A stretch of DNA of 52,669 bases from Chloroflexota bacterium (GCA_016213135.1 JACRBQ010000106.1:1-52669); one strand, 5' to 3'; shown: positions 38,314 to 46,919, counted from the stretch's first letter. A program made the numbers and translations. The notes: generated by a model not told the origin, from the letters alone.

Positions 38314-39948
38314 ATGGCTCTTTTCAAACTTCATCTCCCCATCTTGGATGACATCAAATCCAAAGGGCTTAAGCCGGCCATGCTGGCCAAAGTGGACGAC
38401 GCGGTCGTCCGCATTACGGCTGGCCTGAACATCGGCGACATCCGTAGCGTGCTGCGCGGCGACACCGCGCCGCGGCCCAACCCCCGCGTCAAACCGCACG
38501 CCGACGGCTTCTGGCTGCACATGAAGCCGACCTACTATCACAATCTCGTCACGCCGCTCTACCCCGAATTCCGGCTCGGCTGGCTGTCGCTGTATTTCAT
38601 GGTGTTCGAAACCCTCACCGGCGTTTTCCTGATGGTGTTTTACACCCCCTCGCCGCTGGTGGCCTACGAGAACATGCTCAACATCATGAGCAACGTGCCC
38701 CTCGGCCTCTTCATGCGCGACCTGCACAAGCTGGGCGCAGAATGGATGGTATTGGTCGTCGCCCTCCACGCCCTGCGCACTTTCCTCACCGGCAACTACA
38801 AAAAGCCGCGCCAGTTCACCTGGTTCTCCGGCGTCATCCTGCTGATCCTCACGATCTTTCTTTCCTTCTCCGGCTACCTCCTGCCCTGGGATCAGCTTTC
38901 GGTGTGGGCGGTGACGATTGGCGTCTCCATGGCCGAAGCCACCCCCACCCCGTGGCCGCTCAACCTGCTGGGCGAGAAGTACCTCGGCGATCCGTCGTTC
39001 ATAGGCACGGCCATCAACAACATCATGCGCGGCGGCCCGCAGTTCAACGCCAGCGGCCTCTTGCGCTGGTATCTGTTGCACGTCATCGGCCTGCCGCTCA
39101 TTGCCTTCATCTTCATCGGCGTGCACTACTACAAAGTGATCATTCACGGCCACTCGCTGCCGCCCGAAGCGGAAAAGGTCGGCGAAGACAGCGCCAAGCG
39201 CGTGCCGCTGGATCAACGCACGTACTTCATGCCCGATATTCTCACGCGCGAGCTATTCTACGTGGCGCTGATTACGTTCTTCGCCGTGTTCATGGTCACC
39301 GCCGGCGGCTACCATGCGCCGCTGGAGCCGCACGCCGACCCGCTGGTGACGCCGTTGCACACCACGGCGCCATGGTATTTCCTGTGGTTGCAGGGCATGC
39401 TCAAGTTGGGGGATAAAGTGATCTGGGGCGTGGTGGCCCCCGGCGTCATCGTCGGCACGTTGATCGTGTTGCCCTACGTCGAAGTCGGCCCGAGCCGCCG
39501 CTACGCCGATCGGCGCGTGGGCCTCTCGGCGGCCGCGCTGGTGGTGGTGGCCCTGTCCATGCTCACCTTCATGGGCACGCCGTGGTACGCCGTGTCGTCC
39601 TCGGCAGATCAGGAGGTGGTGGCGGCCTTGGTGCCGCAAACGCACCCCGGCCCCCTGCGCACCACGCCGTACGACGAGCTGCAGGTGGGCGCTTACGACG
39701 CAGCCGACTGGCAATCGGCCCCCACACCCGGACTCAAGAACCTGCTGCGCCAGTACGAAATCGAGCTGAACGCGGCTGAAGCCCGCGACGCGATGTTCCT
39801 CGACGGCCACGGCCGGATGACCATCGAGCAGTGGCAGGGCAATCTCAAGAAGATCACCTTCGACGTGACCTGGACTAAACCGGATGGCAAGCCCGGCGAA
39901 TTTACTCAGACGGTATACCTGGGCGCCGACTCGAATTACGGAGACTGA
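38314..39948 (+). CDS. qcrB: Cytochrome b of quinol-oxidising complex, b6-type haem spacing, fused C-terminal part
   Basis: This 544-residue protein combines an N-terminal b6-like part and a subunit-IV-like part. Haem ligands are His138/His152 (13 residues between) and His256/His271 (14 between); the 14-residue gap is the b6-type spacing. It has the usual helices, including FSGYLLPWDQLSVWAV. The quinol-site motif, normally PEWY, reads APWYFLW (about 353), so the conserved Glu is missing. A hydrophilic C-terminal extension from about residue 440 is unusual for cytochrome b and may contact the cytochrome c subunit. It oxidises menaquinol, presumably supplied by the pathway at 9-17 kb. Confidence 0.94.
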   Translation: MALFKLHLPILDDIKSKGLKPAMLAKVDDAVVRITAGLNIGDIRSVLRGDTAPRPNPRVKPHADGFWLHMKPTYYHNLVTPLYPEFRLGWLSLYFMVFETLTGVFLMVFYTPSPLVAYENMLNIMSNVPLGLFMRDLHKLGAEWMVLVVALHALRTFLTGNYKKPRQFTWFSGVILLILTIFLSFSGYLLPWDQLSVWAVTIGVSMAEATPTPWPLNLLGEKYLGDPSFIGTAINNIMRGGPQFNASGLLRWYLLHVIGLPLIAFIFIGVHYYKVIIHGHSLPPEAEKVGEDSAKRVPLDQRTYFMPDILTRELFYVALITFFAVFMVTAGGYHAPLEPHADPLVTPLHTTAPWYFLWLQGMLKLGDKVIWGVVAPGVIVGTLIVLPYVEVGPSRRYADRRVGLSAAALVVVALSMLTFMGTPWYAVSSSADQEVVAALVPQTHPGPLRTTPYDELQVGAYDAADWQSAPTPGLKNLLRQYEIELNAAEARDAMFLDGHGRMTIEQWQGNLKKITFDVTWTKPDGKPGEFTQTVYLGADSNYGD

Positions 39949-39951
39949 CCT

Positions 39952-40770
39952 ATGACTGTGCGCGTTGTTATCGGCACGATCCTCATTGCGGCCACGATGG
40001 CGATCGTCGCATTCGTAATGGTAAACGAACCGGCCCGGATGTCTTCGTTTGAATCGGGATTCACTGGCCGCTCCGTCGAGGCCGGCGCCGCCCTGTTCGA
40101 CACCAACTGCGCCATTTGCCACGGGGTGGCGGGCCAGGGCATCGAGAACGTGGCCCCGGCCCTCAATGCGGCCGACTTGTTCGATGGCTCGCGGCTCAAA
40201 TCGTTTGGCTGGTCCGGCACGGTGAAAGACTACGTCCGCGCCGCCATTGCCGGCGGCCGCCCCCGCGCCTCAGCCGCCTTTGCCGGCTATCCCAACCGCA
40301 TGCCCACCTGGAGCCAGCAATATGGCGGCCCGCTGCGCCCCGACCAGATTGAATATCTGGTGGACTTTGTGATGAACTGGCAGACCGCCGCCCTGGCGCA
40401 AGCCCCGCCGCCTCCGGTGGTGGACGCCGTGGGCACCGACCTCAACACGGCCCTGCCGGCGGGCGATGCCGCTCGCGGCGATTTGCTGTTCCACGGCAAA
40501 GGCCCCGGTGGGCAATTCCCCTGCTCGGCGTGCCACTCGCTGCAGGCCGGGCAAACGCTGGTGGGGCCGTCGCTGGCCGGCATTGCCACGTCCGCGGCCG
40601 CTCGCAAACCCGACTACCCGGCAGAAAAATACCTCCACGAGTCCGTCGTGCTGCCTAATGCCTACGTGGTCGAGACCTTCAACCCCGGCCTCATGCCGCA
40701 AACGTTCGGCGCGCAGATGACCAGGCAGGACATGGCGGACATCATCGCCTTCCTGCTCACGCAAAAGTAA
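39952..40770 (+). CDS. Membrane-anchored dihaem cytochrome c
   Basis: This 272-residue protein has an N-terminal helix (VVIGTILIAATMAIVAFVMV) that stays as membrane anchor. It carries two c-type haem sites, CAICH (53-57) and CSACH (191-195), with Met ligand candidates in the YPNRMPTW segment and near GLMPQTFG. Each site lies in a class I cytochrome domain, joined by an Ala/Pro linker. The gene begins 3 bp after cytochrome b, completing a three-gene complex of Rieske, cytochrome b and cytochrome c. It would take electrons from the Rieske centre to an oxidase or other acceptor. A strong terminator follows. Confidence 0.94.
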   Translation: MTVRVVIGTILIAATMAIVAFVMVNEPARMSSFESGFTGRSVEAGAALFDTNCAICHGVAGQGIENVAPALNAADLFDGSRLKSFGWSGTVKDYVRAAIAGGRPRASAAFAGYPNRMPTWSQQYGGPLRPDQIEYLVDFVMNWQTAALAQAPPPPVVDAVGTDLNTALPAGDAARGDLLFHGKGPGGQFPCSACHSLQAGQTLVGPSLAGIATSAAARKPDYPAEKYLHESVVLPNAYVVETFNPGLMPQTFGAQMTRQDMADIIAFLLTQK

Positions 40771-40793
40771 TTCGCAATCGCAACACGACGCAA

Positions 40794-40828
40794 AAGGCCG
40801 CCGGGTTCAAACCCCGGCGGCCTTTTTT
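40794..40828. terminator. Bidirectional intrinsic terminator between convergent genes
   Basis: AAGGCCGCCGGG, loop TTCAAA, then the complementary CCCCGGCGGCCTT and a T-run. An A-rich left side gives a T-run on the minus strand too, so it serves both the cytochrome operon and the GGDEF gene. Confidence 0.88.
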
Positions 40829-40854
40829 GGTTCTGCGCGCGGGCCTATGAAACC

Positions 40855-42762
40855 TCACTGCAATTGGTGGAGACTCACTTGATTCTTGCCGCTGTGCTTG
40901 GCCTCATAAAGAGCCGCGTCGGCAGATTGAATGAGCGTGGCCGGGGTATCGCCGTGTTCGGGCGCCGTGGCCACGCCCACCGAAACAGTGGCCGGCGCCG
41001 GAATGCCCGCGCCGTACAGCGCGGCAACCTGCCGTCGCAGGCGCTCGCCCGCGTCAAAGGCGGCAGCGGGAGGTGTTTCCGGCAAAATGATGGCCATTTC
41101 CTCGCCGCCGTAGCGGGCCGGCACATCGATGGCGCGGACGTCGCGCCGCATCACGGCGGCGATGGCTTTCAGCATCTCATCCCCCGCCTGATGGCCGTAG
41201 TGATCGTTGTAATGCTTGAAGTTGACGATCTCGAGCATGATGAGCGACGTGACATGGCCGAAGCGCGCCGCGCGATCCAACTCGCGGGCCAGCTCGGCGT
41301 CGAATTGCCGCCGGTTGGCCAGGCCGGTCAGGCCGTCGGTCACCGCCAGTTGCTGCTGTTCGGCGTATAGCTCGGCGTTTTCGAGGGCCAGGCTTAGCTG
41401 CGTTGCCAGCGCTTCCAGCAGTTCACGCTCGGCCGGCGTAAAATCGCGCGACTGCCCGACCGAATAGATGTTGATGCCGCCGACGAGTTGCTTGCGGATG
41501 AATACCCCGATGTACAGCACGCTTCGCAGATCTTCGTAGGCGATCACCTCGGCCAGGTTGCCGCCCGACAGGGCCGCCTCCTGCACATCGGGTATGACAT
41601 GGGCATGGCCAAAGTGGGCAATGGCCTCCGGATCAGGCGGCGCGGGCATCCATAGCTCGCGCCGCGTGAAATCACTGGCCCCGTAATCTGCGGCTACCCG
41701 AAAAACCCCGGCGGCCCTGTCCAGCCGGGTAAAGGTGACACGATCGGCGGCGAACACCTCGGCTACCAGCGCCACCACCGAGTCCAGCAGCGGTTGAGCG
41801 GCCAGTTGCGCAGAAAGCAGCCGGGCGGCCCGCACCAGAATATCCAGCCGTTCGTTGGCCGAGCGCACCTCGCCGTAAAGGCGGGCATTGTAAATGGCGG
41901 CGGCCGCGCGGGCCGCAAACGTCTGCAGCAATTCGAGCGAATCCGGGGCGAACGCATTCACAAGGGCGCTCTCGATATTCAACACGCCGATGCACTCGTC
42001 GCGCATCATCAGCAGCGCCACCATTTCGGCGCGGGTCGCCGAGTCGACGGCTATGTAGCGCGAGTCCAGTTGCACATCCGGAACCACCACCGGCTGGCGA
42101 TTGGCGGCTGCCCAGCCGGTAAGCCCGCTGCCCAGCGGAATGCTTAGTTTATCCACCTCCCCGTGGACGCCGTCCGCGGCGACCAACCGCAGGGCGCTGC
42201 CTTCCACCATCATCAGCGCGGCGCTGTCGGCGTTGAACAGCGCCCGCGTGCGGGTGACAATGATTTGCAGGCAGGCCTGCAAATCCAGCGTGGTCATGGC
42301 GCGGTCAATCTCGTGCAACGCGCTGAGTTTGGTAATCTCGGCCAGCAATTCGTGCTCGGCAATCACGCCGTCCGTGGCGTCTTGAATCACGGTGAGCAGC
42401 CCCGTGAGATGGCTGCCCTCAAAAAACGGCACGAGGGTGGCGACCTGCGGCATCTCGGCCAGGCCGCTGCCGTTCCGCGGGAGCATCCGCAGAAAATAAT
42501 GATTCAGCCGCGCCGAAAGGGTCAAAGGCTGGCCGGTGTTGCGCACGACGTCATACGCCCCCAATAAGCCGCGCTCGGGCAGTTCCGGGAAGGCCTCATT
42601 CAGGGGGCAGCTCGCCACGGCAAGAGGCTCGATGCCCAGCCGTTCAGTCAGCCAGCGGTTGGCGTGAATGATCCGCAACTCGCCATCGGTCACCAGCAAT
42701 CCGTAAGGGATGGCATCCAGCAAAGCTTTGGAAAATAGCAGTGAATAGTGACGATGGGTCAT
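40855..42762 (-). CDS. PAS-GAF-GAF-GGDEF protein with altered active-site aspartates
   Basis: This 635-residue cytoplasmic protein starts at ATG 42762. A PAS-like domain lies at about 5-130 (AIPYGLLVTDGELRIIHANRWL), GAF1 at about 150-300 ([25 protein letters not shown]), GAF2 at about 310-455, and GGDEF at about 465-630. The signature is RYGGEEMAI, preceded at the right distance by the inhibitory-site motif RAID. However, the first metal-binding motif, normally DxD in LDIDxFK, reads LEIVNFK, so both aspartates are changed (Glu and Val). YNDHYGH and the rest are intact. Diguanylate cyclase activity is therefore doubtful; it may bind c-di-GMP or GTP as a sensor instead. Confidence 0.9.
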   Translation of the reverse strand: MTHRHYSLLFSKALLDAIPYGLLVTDGELRIIHANRWLTERLGIEPLAVASCPLNEAFPELPERGLLGAYDVVRNTGQPLTLSARLNHYFLRMLPRNGSGLAEMPQVATLVPFFEGSHLTGLLTVIQDATDGVIAEHELLAEITKLSALHEIDRAMTTLDLQACLQIIVTRTRALFNADSAALMMVEGSALRLVAADGVHGEVDKLSIPLGSGLTGWAAANRQPVVVPDVQLDSRYIAVDSATRAEMVALLMMRDECIGVLNIESALVNAFAPDSLELLQTFAARAAAAIYNARLYGEVRSANERLDILVRAARLLSAQLAAQPLLDSVVALVAEVFAADRVTFTRLDRAAGVFRVAADYGASDFTRRELWMPAPPDPEAIAHFGHAHVIPDVQEAALSGGNLAEVIAYEDLRSVLYIGVFIRKQLVGGINIYSVGQSRDFTPAERELLEALATQLSLALENAELYAEQQQLAVTDGLTGLANRRQFDAELARELDRAARFGHVTSLIMLEIVNFKHYNDHYGHQAGDEMLKAIAAVMRRDVRAIDVPARYGGEEMAIILPETPPAAAFDAGERLRRQVAALYGAGIPAPATVSVGVATAPEHGDTPATLIQSADAALYEAKHSGKNQVSLHQLQ

Positions 42763-42992
42763 GGGAAAATTTTGCGCGGCTGAGGGCGGGCGGCGAAGGC
42801 GTTTGTCATGTGAAGTGCGGTGTTGCAGCAGAGCCTGTCGCACGGGCGAACCCGGCGCGCGCATTCAGCGCCGTCATTACGGCAAGCGTGCCCCTCATTG
42901 TAGATCAGTTCTGCGGCAGGGCAATGCGCCCGCGCTGCCCGCTGCCGGGATTCCGACCCCAACGCGCCCTCCAACCTCGCCCCCGCGGCGTC
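42763..42992. other. Intergenic region without recognisable gene
   Basis: These 230 bp lie between the divergently transcribed GGDEF protein and the folded leader of the metal-transport genes. I see no reading frame with family resemblance or ribosome site. It must hold the GGDEF gene promoter, but no clear box was found. Confidence 0.5.
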
Positions 42993-43021
42993 TTGACTTT
43001 GATTGATCACAGGAGTATAAG
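42993..43021 (+). promoter_or_regulatory. Promoter of the metal-transport leader
   Basis: TTGACT (42993-42998), a 17-bp spacer and TATAAG (43016-43021), each 5 of 6 matches to consensus. Transcription would start near 43028, giving a 5' leader of about 290 nt before the ATG at 43317. Confidence 0.75.
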
Positions 43022-43027
43022 TGGCCT

Positions 43028-43290
43028 TGAAACGAAAATGCTCATGGGGCGAGGCGACTCGCCGCATAATCGGAAGACGTGAGCAAGGGAAGGAGGTGGT
43101 CGCGTGGATGCGGACGACAGTCATCGTACGAGCCGTAATTGGCTGAGGCGCGGGTCGAGTGCCGGCATGCCCCATCGCGATCACCTTCAGGTTTGCCCTC
43201 TGAGGGTATCCGGGGCTGCCGGTTAGCACTCCGCAAACCCCGTTTGGCTCTCGCGGCCACCTCCTCGCCAGTGACGGAGGTGGCCTTTTT
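43028..43290 (+). ncRNA. Structured 5' leader, candidate metal-sensing riboswitch of unassigned class
   Basis: Several helices can be drawn. TGCTCAT (43039-43045) pairs with GTGAGCA (43079-43085) around GGCGAG-GCGA-CTCGCC (43048-43063), a stem capped by a GNRA-type loop. GGTGGTCGCG (43095-43104) pairs with CGCGATCACC (43176-43185), enclosing the hairpins ACGA/TCGT and AGCC/GGCT. GGTTTGC (43190-43196) pairs with GCAAACC (43233-43239), enclosing CCGG/CCGG. An intrinsic terminator ends it. GGAGGTGGTC (43092-43101) could instead pair with the terminator's left arm, so the second helix and termination would go together. This is the logic of a transcriptional OFF switch. It does not match what I recall of the M-box or yybP-ykoY consensus. 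Confidence 0.65.
43255..43290 (+). terminator. Leader terminator upstream of the MgtE-like gene
   Basis: GGCCACCTCC (43255-43264) pairs perfectly with GGAGGTGGCC (43276-43285), followed by TTTTTG. It lies 27 bp before the start codon, downstream of a promoter and folded leader, so it is conditional rather than a gene end. Confidence 0.85.
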
Positions 43291-43316
43291 GTTTGATGTT
43301 TCTCAGAGGGTGAACT

Positions 43317-44573
43317 ATGGCCTATCTAAGCAACCTGATGGGTAACCCCATTACCGATGTCGACGGCGAACGGATCGGCCGCCTCGACGATCTCGTCGCG
43401 TCCATCCGCGGCGCGATGCCGCACCCCACCATCGTGGCGCTAGTGGTCAAGCGGTGAGGGGCGACGCTGCTGGTGCCGTTCTCCGAGGTGGCCGTGCTGG
43501 TGGCCCCGGTGATCCCGCTCAACCGGCCCCTGGCGGAAATCGTCCCCTATCAACCGGACGAGCGCGATCTGTATCTGGCGCGGGACGTGCTCGACAAGCA
43601 GATCATCGACACCAACGGCGTGCGCGTGGTGCGCGTCAACGATCTGGAGTTGGCGCGGGTGAACGGCCACTTCTACATTTCCAACGTGGATGTCGGCGAG
43701 TTGGGGCTGCTGCGGCGGCTCGGGTTTGCCCGGGGCGTTCAAAAGATTGCCGACCGGCTGGGGCGCAAACTGCCGCCCGGCGTCATTGCCTGGGATAACG
43801 TGGAGCTGTTGCCGGGCAACCAGCCCATGCGCCTGCGGGTGGCCGGCGACAAAATGACCGAGCTGCACCCGGCCGACCTCGCCGAAGTGATCAGCCATCT
43901 CAACCGATCGGAAAGCGGCCGGTTCCTCGAAACGCTCGACGTGAAGACGCTGGCCGACACGCTCGAAGAAGTCGAACCGGAATTTCAGGCCAGTCTCGTG
44001 GAGACGATGCCGGACGAGAAGGTGGCGGATGTTCTGGATGAGATGTCGCCCGACGAGGCCGCCGACCTGCTGGCCGAAATGCCCGAAGGCCGGGGCCAGC
44101 ATCTGCTCAAGCTCATGGAGCGCGAAGAAGCCGATGACGTTCGCAAGCTGTTGATGTTCCCGGTCGAATCGGCCGGCGGGATCATGACCACCGAGTATGT
44201 TTCGGTCAGGCCCGATCTGACTGCCGACCAGGTCCTCGCCACCTTGCGGGAAGCCGCCAATGAGGTCGAATCGATCTCGGAGGTGTACGTGACCGACGGC
44301 GACGGGCGTTTGAGGGGCATGTTCTCGCTGAAGGAATTGGTGCTGGCCAGGCCCGAGACGCCCGTGACCGACTTCATGGAGTCTCGCGTCGCCAGCGTCA
44401 ACCTGACAGACAGTCAGGTTGACGTGGCCCAGATCATCGCCAAGTACAATCTCTCGGCGGTGCCGGTGGTGGACGACGAGCGGCGGTTGCACGGGATCGT
44501 CACCGCCGACGATGCGCTGGACAAGATCATCCCCACCGCGTGGAAGAAACGCCTGCCGCGCATGTATCGCTGA
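43317..44573 (+). pseudogene. MgtE-type PRC/MgtE_N/CBS protein lacking the membrane domain, interrupted by in-frame TGA
   Basis: The frame has 418 codons. A PRC-barrel-like start (MAYLSNLMGNPITDVDGERI) begins after AGAGGGTG. At codon 47 (43455-43457) a TGA interrupts VVKR-stop-GATLLVPFSEVAV without any frame change. Then come a second PRC-like part, the MgtE_N superhelix (about 185-290; ELHPADLAEVISHLNRSESGR), and a CBS pair (about 295-410; GIMTTEYVSVRPDLTADQVL, VPVVDDERRLHGIVTADDAL). It ends RLPRMYR, where MgtE proteins normally continue into five helices. If translation restarts at GTG 43473, a 366-residue cytosolic Mg2+-sensing part could still be made. Other genes here use TGA as stop, so recoding is unlikely; a CGA-to-TGA mutation or sequencing error is simplest. 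Confidence 0.8.
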
Positions 44574-44593
44574 CGCGCACGGGGTACCGGCTT

Positions 44594-45856
44594 ATGACGC
44601 TCTGGCAGCGCCTCAAACCCATTCGCGCCCGGCTGGTGGTCTTGCTCGCCGTGATCGGGCCGGGCATCATCACCGCCAACGTGGACAACGACGCGGGCGG
44701 CATCACCACCTATTCCGTCGCCGGGGCGCACTTCGGTTACAGCCTGCTGTGGATGCTGGGGCTGGTGGCCTTGGCGCTGATTATTGTGCAAGAGATGAGC
44801 GCGCGGCTGGGTGTGGTCACCGGCAAAGGGCTGGCCGACCTGATCCGCGAAAACTTCGGGGTGCGGGCCACGGTCGTCATCATCGGCATCGTATTGTTCG
44901 CCAACCTGGCCAACACGGTCAGCGAGTTCGCGGGCGTGGCGGCCAGCATGGAAATTTTCGGCCTCAGCAAGTACGTCTCCGTGCCGCTGGTCGCCGGGGG
45001 AGTGTGGCTGCTCATCGTCAAAGGGAGCTACAAATCGGTCGAGCGCATTTTTTTGGCGGCCAGCGCGCTCTATTTGGCTTACGTGGCCTCGGGCATCCTG
45101 GCAAACCCGCCGTGGCCGGAAGTGCTGCGCGCCGCCCGCACGCCGAGCTTTCACTTTGAGGCCGGGTACGTGACGATTTTTGTCACAATCGTCGGCACCA
45201 CCATTGCGCCGTGGATGCAGTTTTATCAGCAATCGTCCATTGTGGACAAAGGGCTGAAAGTGACCGACTACGGCTACGAGCGGATTGACGTGGTGCTAGG
45301 CTCGGTGTTCGCCGTGCTCGTTGCCGCCTTCATCACCATTGCCTGCGCGGCCACTCTGTACGCCGGCGGCGTGCGTATCGAGACGGCGAAAGATGCGGCC
45401 CTGGCGTTGCGCCCTCTGGCCGGGCCGTATGCCTCGACGCTGTTCGCGTTGGGATTGCTCAACGCCTCGGTCTTTTCGGCGGCCATCCTGCCGCTCTCGA
45501 CGGCCTACGTGGTGTGCGAGGCGTTCGGCTGGGAAGCCGGCGTCAGCCGCAATTGGAAGGCCGCGCCGGTGTTCTTCGGCATCTACACCGCCCTCATCGT
45601 CACCGGCGCGGCCATCATCCTACTGCCGGTCAAGTCGCTGGTGCAGACCATGCTCGACAGCCAGACGCTCAACGGCGTGCTCCTGCCCGTGATCCTGATC
45701 GTGATGCTGCGGCTCATCAACGACAAGCGGCTGATGGGCCGGTTCGTCAACGGGCGCGCGTTCAACATAGTGGCCTGGGCCATTGTGATGGCGTTGATCG
45801 CGCTCACCGGGATTTTGGTGATGACCAGCGTGTTCCCCGGCTTCTTGAGGAGTTGA
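44594..45856 (+). CDS. NRAMP-family divalent metal transporter with altered metal-site motifs
   Basis: This 420-residue transporter has about eleven helices and starts at ATG 44594. Helix 1, which in NRAMP Mn/Fe carriers reads DPGN, here reads GIITANVDNDAGGITTY. Helix 6, which normally has MPH, reads TTIAPWMQFYQQSS, so the metal-coordinating Met that selects transition metals is Ala. These changes resemble those reported for NRAMP-related Mg2+ transporters. It lies 20 bp after the gene for a soluble MgtE_N/CBS protein, under a shared structured leader. I infer Mg2+ or a mixed divalent cation as substrate, with the upstream protein as possible regulator. Confidence 0.87.
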   Translation: MTLWQRLKPIRARLVVLLAVIGPGIITANVDNDAGGITTYSVAGAHFGYSLLWMLGLVALALIIVQEMSARLGVVTGKGLADLIRENFGVRATVVIIGIVLFANLANTVSEFAGVAASMEIFGLSKYVSVPLVAGGVWLLIVKGSYKSVERIFLAASALYLAYVASGILANPPWPEVLRAARTPSFHFEAGYVTIFVTIVGTTIAPWMQFYQQSSIVDKGLKVTDYGYERIDVVLGSVFAVLVAAFITIACAATLYAGGVRIETAKDAALALRPLAGPYASTLFALGLLNASVFSAAILPLSTAYVVCEAFGWEAGVSRNWKAAPVFFGIYTALIVTGAAIILLPVKSLVQTMLDSQTLNGVLLPVILIVMLRLINDKRLMGRFVNGRAFNIVAWAIVMALIALTGILVMTSVFPGFLRS

Positions 45857-45970
45857 GGGCCATGAGGGTCGCGGCCCCCCGGGGCCGCCCGCTGCCCGCT
45901 CACTTCGCCTCTGCCGCAACCCCCGGCTCGCGTGGTATACTCGCAGCCGAGCCTGACTCCAATTACCATT

Positions 45971-46918
45971 ATGCGCCAATATATCCTTCCTCTTCTCGCG
46001 TGTGTGTTGCTTCTCTCGCCGGCCGCTCCGTTGCACGCCCAAACAGCGCCCACCCTGGCCAAGCTGCAAATAGCTTTCTGGCCCGAATACGACCGCCGCG
46101 CCATGCTGGTGATCTATCAGGGTACCGTGGCGGCCGGCGTGCCTCTGCCGGCGCAACTCACTTTTTCCTTCCCTGCCGCCTACGGCCCGCCGGGCGCAGT
46201 TGCCTTCAGCGATGCGCAGGGCCGCTTGCTCACGCTGGAATATGCAACCGCCACCGTGGGTGACCAACTGCAGATCAGTTTCAGCGCTCCCACGACAGAC
46301 TTTCAGTTCGAGTATTACGACACCAGCCTCGATCTGACCTCGTCCACGCGGCGCTACCAGTTTTCGGCTTCGACGCCGTATGCCGTGCAAGCCCTGGTGT
46401 TGCAGGTGCAGCGCCCGATGGGCGTCAACGCCCTTACCACCACCCCGCCGCTCAACGAGACTCTGGTGGGCCAGGACGCGCTCACCTATCAGCGCACCAC
46501 CGTCAACAATCTGGCCCCCGGCGCGCCCATCACCCTGGACTTGAGCTACACCAAGTCCACCGACACTCTTACGGTGAACACCGCACCCACCATTGCCACC
46601 CCCGACCTCCCTTCGACCGCTACCGCCGGCGGCAATTCATCGGTTGTGCTGGCGGCGGTGGTGTTGGGTGTGTTGGGCGTGGCGCTGGTGGCCGGGGCGC
46701 TGGTGTGGTATGCCCGCTCACGCAGCAACTCTGAGGAAGAGCTGAGCGACATTCCCAGGCGTCCGCGCCGCCGCAAAGGCCACCCGCCGCCCCCAAAACC
46801 GGCGGCCCCCACCGTTGCCCCTGCGCCCCCCGCGGCGGTGTTTTGTCACGAGTGCGGCCAGGCCGCCGAACCCGCCGACGAATTCTGCCGCAACTGCGGC
46901 ACAGTTCTCCGGCGCTGA
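45971..46918 (+). CDS. Membrane-anchored protein with C-terminal zinc ribbon
   Basis: This 315-residue protein has a signal peptide (YILPLLACVLLLSPAAPLHAQ), an extracytoplasmic beta-rich domain (about 25-225), one TM helix (about 222-247, VVLAAVVLGVLGVALVAGALVWY), then a cytoplasmic basic/Pro-rich linker (IPRRPRRRKGHPPPPKP) and a zinc ribbon with two CxxC pairs, CHECG and CRNCG, at the extreme C-terminus. A TATACT box at 45935 lies 30 bp upstream. The combination suggests a signal or assembly factor linking an outside domain to a cytoplasmic zinc module. I do not recognise the outer domain. The stop codon is 1 bp from the next ATG. Confidence 0.8.
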   Translation: MRQYILPLLACVLLLSPAAPLHAQTAPTLAKLQIAFWPEYDRRAMLVIYQGTVAAGVPLPAQLTFSFPAAYGPPGAVAFSDAQGRLLTLEYATATVGDQLQISFSAPTTDFQFEYYDTSLDLTSSTRRYQFSASTPYAVQALVLQVQRPMGVNALTTTPPLNETLVGQDALTYQRTTVNNLAPGAPITLDLSYTKSTDTLTVNTAPTIATPDLPSTATAGGNSSVVLAAVVLGVLGVALVAGALVWYARSRSNSEEELSDIPRRPRRRKGHPPPPKPAAPTVAPAPPAAVFCHECGQAAEPADEFCRNCGTVLRR

Positions 46919-46919
46919 T

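Noticed and set aside
43028-43290. Assignment of the leader as an M-box or yybP-ykoY (Mn2+) riboswitch
   Set aside because: The conserved words of those classes as I remember them were not found; the class is left open.
43455-43457. General TGA reassignment to an amino acid
   Set aside because: Many well-defined genes in the window end at TGA at the expected family length.
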